Shown one piece after another: positions 54,876-64,000 of a DNA stretch of 64,000 bases. The notes beneath the pieces are model-generated. The model was not told the origin of the DNA. It ran no database searches and saw only the letters and a program-made list of their open reading frames with translations. The first letter of the stretch is position 1; every line of letters begins with the position of its first letter. The translations under genes and the position numbers were made by a program. Source of the stretch: Mytilus californianus (Eukaryota > Mollusca > Bivalvia > Mytilida > Mytilidae); the NCBI RefSeq assembly GCF_021869535.1, contig NW_026262679.1, positions 84,999,143-85,063,142 on the forward strand. Reading direction: 5' to 3'.

Positions 54876-56222
54876 TAGCTCATGCCATCACTTGGCATCT
54901 GTCGTCGTCCGTCAGGTGTAAACTATTTCAAACATCTTCTCCTCTGAAACTATAGAACCAATTCCAACCAAACTTAAGCTGAAAGATCCCTAGGGTATCT
55001 AGATTAAAGTTTATGTTTTATTTTCTGTTTCCTAAAAAAAACATGGCCGCCATGGCTAAAAATAGAACATAGGGGTAAAATGCAGTTTTTGGCTTATATC
55101 TCAAAAACTAAAGCATTTAGAGCAAATCTGACATGGGGTATACATGTTCATTAGATCAAGTTCTATCAGCCCTGAAATTTTCAGATGAATCTAACAACCC
55201 ATTGTTGGGTTGCTGCCACTCAATTTGTAATTTTAAGGAAATTTTGCAGTTTTTGGTTATTATCTTGAATATTATTATAGATAAAGATAAACTGTAAACA
55301 GCAAAAATGTTCAGCAAAGTAAGATCTACAAATAAGTTTATATGACAAAAATTATCAATTGACCTTTAAGGAGTTATTGCCCTTTAAGGAAAATTTTACA
55401 CAATTTGTTTATCATGTTTTCTAACTTTAAAAAATCTTCTCCTCTGAAACTAACGCACCAAAATAAACCAAACTTAAGCTGAATGATTCTTAGGTTATCT
55501 AGAATAAAATTGTGTTTTATTTTCTATTTCCTCAGAAAACATGGCCACCATGGCTAAAAATAGAACATAGGGTAAAATGCAGTTTTTGATGTATCTCAAA
55601 AACTAAAGCATTTAGAGCAAATCAGACAAGAAGATAAAGTAATCATTAGGTCAAGGTCTACCTGCCCTGAAAATATCCGCCAAATCAGATATCTGATTTT
55701 TAGGTTATTGCCCCTGAATTGATGATTTTAAGGAAATTTTGCAGTTTTCGGTTATTATCTTGAATATTATAATAGATAAAGATAAACTGTAAACAGCAAA
55801 GTAAGATCTACAATTAAGTTTTACATGACCAAAATTGTCAACTGACCCCTTAAGGAGTTATTGTCCTTTAAAGACAATTTTTCACAATTTGTTCATCTAG
55901 TTTGCTTACTTTAAAAAACCTTTTCCTTTGAAACTGCTGAATCAATTTCAGCCAAACTTGGGCTGAATGAGTTTCAGAGTATCTAGTATAAATTTTGTAT
56001 TTTATTTCCTTGTACGTCAAGAAACATAGCCACTATGGCTAAAATGGAACATAGGGGTAAAATGCATTTTCTTGCTTTTGAAGAAAATATGACAGATGCA
56101 AAGAACATTTAAATGGCATTTTTAAGCCACTCATTAATATATATTGAAAAACAAAAATAATCATCGATGAAAGATTTAGGCAAAAAACTACAGGTGAGCG
56201 ATTCAGGCTCTTGAGAGTCTCT
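54876..56222 (+). repeat. 'agctcacctggccc' family element, 5' damaged
   Basis: Starts with a decayed 'agctcatgccatcacttggc', then CGTCGTCCGTC, and three internal units ('ctcctctgaaactatag', 'aacatggccgccatggcta', 'aacccattgttgggttg'). Ends 'aggtgagcgattcaggctcttgagagtctctt'. A C16 run (about 54851-54866) precedes it. Confidence 0.7.
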
Positions 56223-56229
56223 TATTTTA

Positions 56230-58030
56230 TTATCAAGAACTAGTGTGGGCTAATTTACACAATATTTAGATCAACGTAACATATGTTGCAGTTTTTTCAT
56301 AGTATGAGTCATTCAAGTATAAAATTTGATCTATGAGTTTGAGCAATTTAAGCACATGTGGACGAGTCAAAGTAATTTACATACGAGAAGTGGGACGTCT
56401 CATGGTTGGAGTATTTCTTTCGTTTAAGCACATGACAGTTGCCTCAAGAGGTTATACGTTGGTTGGACTTGTTTCGTTCTTACCTATTTAACATGTCAAG
56501 GTTTCACATTATTTCGAATTGTTGTCCTATCGGTTAATGCTTACAAGCACCTGATGTACGAAATTCTAGTGAGAATGCGTATTCGAAAGTTGACTGTGTG
56601 CATGTGCATATTTTTTTATATTGAAAAATTTGTGAGGCTCAAAATGGGGGAATTATATTCTGATTTATATTTGGTGAGTTTTTCAATGAAACAAAGTATA
56701 GTTAACATTGATTTAATGGAAGTTAGATAAGTTTTATAGTTTAATGAAGTAACAAGTCTTTTGGATGCAAATAAAAATATTCTGATGGTGAATTTCATGC
56801 CAATCTTAGCAGTAGCTATGGTGACACGTTGAGGATAGCTAGACTTTAGCAATTGCAATAGCTACATACCTACTGTATAAAAACAAGAGCGAGATATTTT
56901 TAAGGGGTTCTAGTATTTTAACAGGCAACGAGGAAAGAACGTGTGATTAAACTTGCAGAAAATTTACAAAACGAAAGGTACAGAGATAATTTATTTATTT
57001 ATTATAGAAGCTGAATAAGACAACTAAAGTATATAGCTTACTTAAGCTTTACTTTATGTCAACAGTTATGAAGACATTTCAGGCTATAAGGAGGATATTG
57101 TTAATGTTTCACAATGGTTACACAAATACATAACAATAACCTGTAAAATCTACATTTGATGATTTGTTGGCAGAGATGTTTATTCTTCATCATGCCCAGT
57201 TTCAAAAGTGTATCTAATGTTTTCATTTGGTTAGATTCACTTTCTGGTCATAGAGATGACAAGAGGAGAAACAACTCAAGTGAGACCTTCAATCAAAACA
57301 GTTATTTGGTCGGTTGACAGACACTTCTCGCATCGATCTATCTTTTTGAAGTTAAACTGGTTTAACTGGCCAACTTGGACTCTAATTAATGTCCAGGTAT
57401 GATGACATGTCGTCGTGTGAATCTTGTAATGATGTATTTCCTATTTGGTAATAGTGGAAAAAATGTATAGTATAAAAGTTTTAAAAGTGCAGTATCTTAA
57501 GTATTTGATTGTATCAGAGACATCTAATACATAATGACTATATTGAGTATATACGTTCACGAAGAGTAACTTTTTGTTCAATAGTTTTTTTAATAGAAAA
57601 ACAACATAGATATAAAACATCCCCATTTCACTACAAACAATGTTGTTTTAGAAATGTATCATTACACATTTCTAAAGGAGAAAGACCATGGATTTCTTAA
57701 CTGTGTAATATCCCCTATTCTGGACTGCTGGATGTGCTTAGAATTGCTCATAGATTTAGTTTAAACCATGCAAACAGTTCAAGCATAGCACTGCTGGGAT
57801 AATTGTGATAACGCCGCCATGATTACTTTACAGCAAAAATACCCGAAAATATTGGAGATACAACATGTATAAAAATATTTTTCTCTGAACTAACTAGATG
57901 AATAAGCCAATGGGAATGTGGAGATAGAACAGTGTAGCTCTGACAAAAACTTGTAGGGTGTAGAAATCGTGTATTATAGTTGTATAGGGAGATATACCAT
58001 TGCACTTGGATATCAAAAATATAAATGTTT
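56230..58030. other. Intergenic stretch, no gene seen
   Basis: AT-rich sequence. No exon pair, repeat family or RNA gene that I can support. Short open frames here lack domain or splice support. Confidence 0.4.
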
Positions 58031-58032
58031 CC

Positions 58033-58845
58033 ATTTTTATACTCCCGTCAAAATTTTGACGGGACTTATTATGGTATACAAATGTCGTCTGTCCGGCGTA
58101 AACGTGTCGCACCGTAACTTGAGAACGACTTATCCAAATTTCATGAAACTTAACATAGTTGTTTCTTATGATGGTCAAACGATCTGTCTACTTTTTGGTG
58201 AAAATAAGATTAAAACTTTTTGAGTTACGGGACTTCGTAACTAAAACAGGTGTGTGGTTTTTTTCACATGTCGCGCCGTATCTCAAAAAACAATTTATGA
58301 TTATTGCTTAAAACTTTACACACTTCTTAGTTATATTAATCTTAAGATCTGTATACTTTTTGGTGATGATTCAAAATTTTATTTTTGAGTAATTGAGTAT
58401 TTTGTAAAAAAGGGGGAGGGGTTTTTCACATGTCGCGTCGTAACTCAAAAACGATTTATGATTATTGCTTAAAATTTTACACACTTCCTAGTTATATTAA
58501 TCTAAAGATCTGTATACTTTTTGGTGATGATTCAAAATTTTATTTTAGATATATTGAGTTTTTTGTAAAAAAAGGGGGGTTTTCACATGTCGCGCCGTAT
58601 CTCAAAAACGATTTATGATTATTGCTTAAAATTTTACACACTTCTTAGTTATATTAATCTAAAGACCTGTATACTTTTTGGTTTTGATTCAAAATTTTAT
58701 TTTAGAGATATTCAGTTTTTTGTAAAAAAAAGGGGGGTTTCGCATGTCGCGCCGTATGTCAGAAACTATTTATGATTATTGCATAAAAATTCACACACAA
58801 GACGACGGGCGTATCATGCGCTCATGGCGCAGCTGTTTATTATCA
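58033..58845 (+). repeat. 'atactcccgtcaaaa' hairpin element with about 155-bp tandem units
   Basis: The hairpin 'actcccgtcaaaattttgacgggact' is followed by about four units of 'tcacatgtcgcgccgtatc', 'aacgatttatgattattgc', 'ttacacacttcttagttat' and 'ctgtatactttttggtgatg', each ending in a G run. The 3' end is 'gacgggcgtatcatgcgctcatggcgcagct'. Confidence 0.8.
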
Positions 58846-59479
58846 AAAGTGGACACATAACACTAAGATTCATGTCTTCCTGGTGACTGTTGCCTTTCTA
58901 ACTAGCATGTTAAAATTCTGACTCGGAATGTCAGTCTAATACAAAGCAGGGGTTCATATCAAATCAGCATGTTAATGTTCTGATGGGCATGTAATACTTG
59001 CCACTGGACATTAAATATGTCAACCCATCTGATTTGCTAATATAAGAAGCCTACTTCTTCAATGACCTATTTGTGGTTAAGATATTGTTTTTAGCACACA
59101 CACAAAAACTGTACACTTGAATTTAAATCATTAAACATTTATCTGCAATGATGTATTTACAATTTGTTGTTTTGCTACACCTCTGTCCCACTAGGAGGAT
59201 GGTTGGTTGTGTGCCAACAAAATATATATATCCGCGAATGTTCTATTGTATATTGTTTAACATGGTGTCTTACCGGGGCCTTTTGTAGAAAAATTAAATT
59301 AACACTTTACAAATGTGTTAACCGAATTGCTGTTCTGGATTTACATTCATCAGGAACACTAATATCAAAAAATGTGTTACCCAAGAATTATTTTTTGAGT
59401 ACTTACACATATGTGACTAGCCAGGCTTATGGAAGTATCTGGGTTTTGTTAAAAGTCTTTATGTAAAAAGGTACAACAG

Positions 59480-60640
59480 TTTTGGAGATTTGGACAAGGA
59501 CGCCTTTAAAACCATAATAGCTTGTTTTGAACACTTCGGGTGTGTTGTGGACGTGTTTGGTCGATATGATGTGGAACATTCTACAAAATTAGCAGAAAGA
59601 ATAAGAAGTAAAATTGAGTATGGAAACGGGGAATGCGTCAAAGAGACAACAAGGTCTATTTCAAATGGTGGTAGATCTAAGGTTCTTCAAGTCATTGAAT
59701 GCAGATCAATTAAAGATTGTAAGAAATTTCTTTAATTGTGCACCTGAAAACAAACCGGGGTTGATAAGATTTATATGTGACTGTGCACTCCCGCACTACA
59801 ATGGTTTTGATTTTCAAGACTATAACGAAATATTCCTAGCGGGATCTTTTCAAAATCTTTAGACTGTGACGCAATTTTGTAACGGGTATTTGCTAATGAG
59901 CAGATGGTAAAAAGTTATTCCAGGGGTTGCATTATATTAAAATCATCAGACACTTATGTTTTATTTCTAATAAGGTCTTTTCCTCAGATGTCAAACATAA
60001 TGAACTGTGGTTTCAGACTGGAAGCGTTTCTTCAGCTAAAGACGCAAGATAGTTTTTACCTGTTCATGAAATATGCAATTTTTATTTTAGTTATACGACC
60101 ACTGATGTCTGGCACACTACCAGCTGCGCACGCTCTTACAGGGTGCGACAAGTCTTCTTTAATCGGAATTGGCAAAAAAGACAATTACAAGGCGTCGAAA
60201 CAAATCCAAGCATGTATCAAAGTTTGTCAATCTAGTTGGTTCTAATATTGACACATCTGTTGCAGTGAAAAGTCGATTCATCGCTGATCAATATGACCAC
60301 AGAAGCAATGCTCAATCGGTGCATGGTGATCTGAATAAACTCAAGAGTGAAGTCGTCGCTTTCTAAGGGTGCTTACTTAGTTAGACTAACTCCTTCAGAT
60401 GCATCATTCAGACAGTACATTCGTCGAGTTTCACTCTTAAGTGTACGTCTGGATGAATGCTTATATCGCCAAACCACCACCTAGGTCACCTTTGGAATAT
60501 GGATATTGGGAATAGCTCCATAGTTTCAGTATACTAGTACTTTGAATCCAATGTCCTCTGACTTGTTACAAACTATTTGTAGCAAATTTTGCGTATGCTA
60601 GCTCACTCATCAGATTGTTTAGAAGATTGCTACGATAAGG
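59480..60640 (+). pseudogene. Decayed transposon-type ORF with FEN1-like 'ALTGCD' motif
   Basis: Frame-broken pieces in order: FGDLDKDAFKTIIACFEH with VVDVFGRYDVEHSTKLAERI, an inserted repeat fragment at 59619-59660, then GTLPAAHALTGCDKSSLIGI with GKKD, then FRQYIRRVSLLSVRLDECLY. The pattern 'VDVVFDRY...SIK..ER' then 'HALTGCDTTS...GIGKK' recurs in transposon-borne proteins of molluscs and cnidarians. The LTGCD...GIGKK part resembles the FEN1/XPG LLGCDY...GIGPK loop. Stops and frameshifts rule out function. Confidence 0.45.
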
Positions 60641-61039
60641 AGGATAATTGAACTATTAATCTCAATGCCCAATATTTCAAGTTTTCTGCTGTTAGTGGCC
60701 TCAAACTTGATGTGGTTGGGGAGCTCTCTCTCTCAAAAAAAAAAAACCAAACCAACACAAACCAAAACCAAAACCAAACAAACAAACATGCCAGTGGTCT
60801 CGGACCTTGACGCGGTTTGGTGCGCTTTCAAATCAACTGGAGATATATTTGTATGACTATCGAATATTTGTATCGGAAGTATTACATACCATGACATCCA
60901 CACTCATATTTTTTTTTCTTAGTATTCCGTTACCTTTCCAAATGGACGTGCATATTGATGTCTAATGTTAGTGTATTATATAACTAGACAGCTTCATTTG
61001 TAGCGTAATATCTCTGTGAATCGTGTTTGCTTGTAATTC

Positions 61040-61245
61040 ACATATATATATATATATACAAATCTAAATTGAAAACAACGTTCAAACCTATGATTGCGTT
61101 GGATAAAAACCGCAATTTTTATACGTGTGCATGCAAAACAAATTTCTTGGTAGAGGGGTCTAAATACAGCACAAACAACATTTACCAAAAGACCAAAAAA
61201 GTGAAAAAGTATATTTTAACAAAACGCATATATATATATATCGGA
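61040..61245. repeat. Direct repeat, copy 1 (TA-microsatellite flanked)
   Basis: 'ctaaattgaaaacaacgttc', 'tgattgcgttggataaaaac', 'acgtgtgcatgcaaaacaa' and 'accaaaaaagtg' are repeated almost exactly at 63500-63690. Both copies are bounded by (TA)n on both sides. Confidence 0.8.
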
Positions 61246-61249
61246 CTTT

Positions 61250-63490
61250 CAAATCGGTTTTAGTCAAGTCTGCTATATATGTCATTGTTTGTCTTGTTTT
61301 GTAAAAAGTGGGACACACGACTATTTTTTATAGTTCGAACATTCTTTTGGGTTTAAATAATCAGTAATGAATTTCATCATTTTTTCATTAAATCATGGAC
61401 CGGGTGTTAACTTTACAGTTTACATGTAGTACTTATTTCTCCTTTGTTCTTTATGGTATTGTAAGTAAACTTTCCCAAAAATATCTTTATATGTTGTCAT
61501 ATATTATTGCATAGCTAAATATTAAATATGAATATATTTTGTCGAAAATTTCCGTATAGATAAAGATACTTTTTCTCATTTTCTTACATGTTGGAAGAGG
61601 GGGTACACATCACTAATCTCTGGCAATCAGGCATAAATATGACTAGCTGAATTTGTGGAGCATTCCCAGAGCATGATTCCATAGACAAAAATTTCAGTTA
61701 TCATGAGGGACTACCGAGAAATTGTCCAAAATGTCCAAAAATTTCGATTTTTTTATTCCCCCCTTTTGACCTTTGACCACAGTTTTCAAAAATCTGCGCC
61801 ACTTTGGCGCTCTACATGACTTAATCAAAGGGCATTATATTTATCTTCAAAACAAGACCGAAATTATCCATGAGGTATTTCGGTCCATTATCTTTTTTTT
61901 AATTTACCTTACTTGACACGTACTATAGGGTGTGCTCGACTTAAGTGACTCCGCACGAGTTTTTTTTTAAAAGGTTGTTCAGGACATTTTGTAAACAATA
62001 AACGCTTAGCCTAGCACTTATGGATACACAAGTGAGTAATCTATGTTTAAAATTTGATAACGAAAATCTTTGTATTAAAGTCTGTGGATTTTCTGCAAAA
62101 ATCTTGGCTTTGTCACAAAATCCCAATTTTCTATTGAATGCAATAAAACAATGAATAATGTTGCTTTGAACGAAGTTTCCCTTTGGTATATGAACAAAAT
62201 TGCACACCTGTATTATTCATTATCTATGCTGTTATGTTATTATTGCACATTGAAAATTTCGTACAACACATGGCTCCAGAAGGGGTCATAAACCTTAAGA
62301 TCCACTTGTTAAGTCTTTCGTTAAGTAATTTTAGTAAAAAAATATTTTTCGAACACACCTACTCTGTGACTCATTAGAAAGATACTTTACTTTACCCATA
62401 TATTTAATTTTTTGGTACTGTAAATTTTTAATGTTATTTATTCAACCTGTAGTCTAAATATATAAAAATAATTGAATTTGAACACCCCGTATAACCCCGA
62501 TACAAATGAATCCGGACGTTGACGCGTTCGAAGCGATAATCAGGACAACATTTGGGATGACAACAATTTCGAATGCCTTTCTAGAACTTATGTGAGAATA
62601 AATCAATGTGTCTATGTACATGGTAGTTTATCTAATCAATTATGCAGTTGTTGCAAGTTTCAGATTTTTAATAGAACGTTTGATAAAACTGTTAGATGCA
62701 AAACGCACAGAGAATGTGCAATTTTCTACGTTTTATGAGGTAAACAATGTTGCATATCTTTTCTTACTTAAACTTTTGCGTAGCAATACTTTAAGCAATA
62801 ATAAATAACTACACATTAAATTACTACGTGCCTTCAAATGTTCCCTAAAACTCAAAATAAACACGATATCAGACTTAATAAGTTTTCTCTTACTGTACCG
62901 TTCGTTTCATCAAATGTGTCGTGTTCGTTGCTCTTTTACAAATAATCACTACAATTCGTTGACAAAAACCGCCACAAATCCCTTTCTTTTTAAGGTATTC
63001 GAGATGGCATCAGCGACCCTTTTTCTGTGTTTTATTGTAATTTTTTTATCTGTAAACTTTGTCGAAATAGTAGACCATAAAAATATCAGTCTTTCAAAGT
63101 CAACATTGAAATGTTTTAACCGGGCACATCTGACGGCAATTTTTCTAATGAAGACTAGGAATTTCAACGTTATTCCAGATGAAATTAAGTTTCAAAAAGT
63201 ATATAACAGCCAATAAAACTTCAATAACTCTTACTTTTCACAATTTGAGGCTCTTTCAAATGCAGATTTTGGTCAAAGTTCGCCTAAACGAAAGCAGACA
63301 GAGGATCTCGTTGAATATTGTTTGTCGAATGTATTAGATGACGTTCCAACTGGTTTATATATATAATACCGGATACTGGATTTCGACAATTAATGTCTCT
63401 TCAGTGATGTTAGGGATCGAAATTTTGAAGGCCATTTAATTTACCTGAATTTAGGATAGACTCTTGAATTTTAAAGAGTCAAAATAGGAT
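61250..63490. other. Intergenic stretch between direct repeats
   Basis: Contains the inverted copy (62357-62432) of 2025-2100 and AT-rich sequence. No retroelement coding region is visible, so the flanking direct repeats are not clearly LTRs. Confidence 0.4.
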
Positions 63491-63499
63491 GAACGGATT

Positions 63500-63690
63500 A
63501 TATATATATATACAAGTCTAAATTGAAAACAACGTTCAAACCTATGATTGCGTTGGATAAAAACCGCAATTTGTATACGTGTGCATGCAAAACAAATTTC
63601 TTGGAAAAGGGGTCTAAATGCAGCACAAACAACATTTTCCAAAAGACCAAAAAAGTGACAAAGTATATTTTAACAAAATATATATATGTA
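63500..63690. repeat. Direct repeat, copy 2
   Basis: About 190 bases matching 61050-61240 with about 10 differences; flanked by TA microsatellites. The right side runs directly into the 'gatgtggtgtgatggccaatgagacaac' dispersed repeat. Confidence 0.8.
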
Positions 63691-64000
63691 GATGTGGTGT
63701 GATGGCCAATGAGACAACTATCTACCAAATTTCAAATGAAGTGGATGTAAGCAATCATAGTCCATAGGACGGCATTCAACAATGAGAAAAACCTATACCG
63801 TATAGTCGGCAATAAAAGGCCCCTATATAAGGAAAAATGTGAGAAAATCAAAACGAGAAAACTAACGGCCTAATTTATAACTAAACAATTAACGAAAAGC
63901 AAATATGACGGACATAACCATTGTACTACAGGCTCCTAACTTTGGACAGGCACATAAATAATGCAGCGGGGTTAAACACGTGAACCCTTAACCCTCATCC
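63690..64000 (+). repeat. Dispersed bivalve-type repeat, cut by the window end
   Basis: 'gtagatgtggtgtgatggcc', 'ccaatgagacaactatctacc', 'ggctcctaactttggacagg' and 'atgcagcggggttaaacacg'. Same family as 38350-39190. Confidence 0.65.

Noticed and set aside
61040-63690. LTR retrotransposon bounded by the direct repeats
   Set aside because: No gag, protease, reverse transcriptase or integrase motifs, primer-binding site or TG...CA ends between or in the repeats.

Overview
The window looks like nuclear DNA of a bivalve mollusc, most likely a mussel-type genome. It is AT-rich and intron-rich, with short exons in long introns that follow GT-AG rules. It is packed with dispersed repeat families of a kind familiar from bivalve genomes (hairpin-started elements with CGTCCGTC/CGACGACG tracts, a 'caaagagacaac' family, a tRNA-derived SINE and palindromic MITE-like elements). 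There are no operons or other bacterial features. The species call is inference from repeat character, not from a search.

The one substantial gene is on the + strand from 20614 to 52051. Nineteen exons join with consistent reading phase into at least 1265 codons; the first exon(s) upstream of 20614 were not found. The first 15 exons (20614-39729) encode a full Snf2 ATPase of the ISWI (SMARCA1/SMARCA5) class with all helicase motifs. After the NegC-like segment an ordinary ISWI continues with HAND, SANT and SLIDE domains. Here the frame instead crosses a 6.7 kb transposon-filled intron into an exon encoding a CENP-B/Tigger-type pair of helix-turn-helix domains (46425-46826), then a linker exon (48224-48376), a linker-histone H1/H5 globular domain (49908-50339), and a long Ser/Asn/Lys-rich C-terminal exon ending in a stop (51224-52051). 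All four added exons are phase 0-0. This ISWI ATPase + CENP-B-like DBD + histone H1 globular domain protein is the main discovery candidate: a nucleosome remodeller whose DNA-sensing module seems to have been replaced by a transposase-derived DNA-binding domain and a linker-histone winged helix.

Region by region: 1-5400 holds fragments of a hairpin element, plus two candidate exons of an unidentified minus-strand gene (5390-5521 and 794-921). 5400-20600 is repeat-rich intergenic or 5'-intronic DNA. It contains a degenerate tandem array, palindromic elements, a promoter-like cluster near 9041-9190, a tRNA-derived SINE, a large tandem-repeat complex (10685-13475), two hAT transposase relics and a LINE reverse-transcriptase relic. 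20614-52051 is the remodeller gene, its introns carrying named repeat families, an 816 bp inverted repeat, a TA-flanked MITE, a Harbinger-like TIR element and a nested insertion stack. 52052-64000 holds the 3' UTR, further copies of the repeat families, a decayed transposon-type ORF with an 'ALTGCD' motif, and direct repeats near the end.

Most short open reading frames in the window are chance or repeat-derived and are not annotated as genes.
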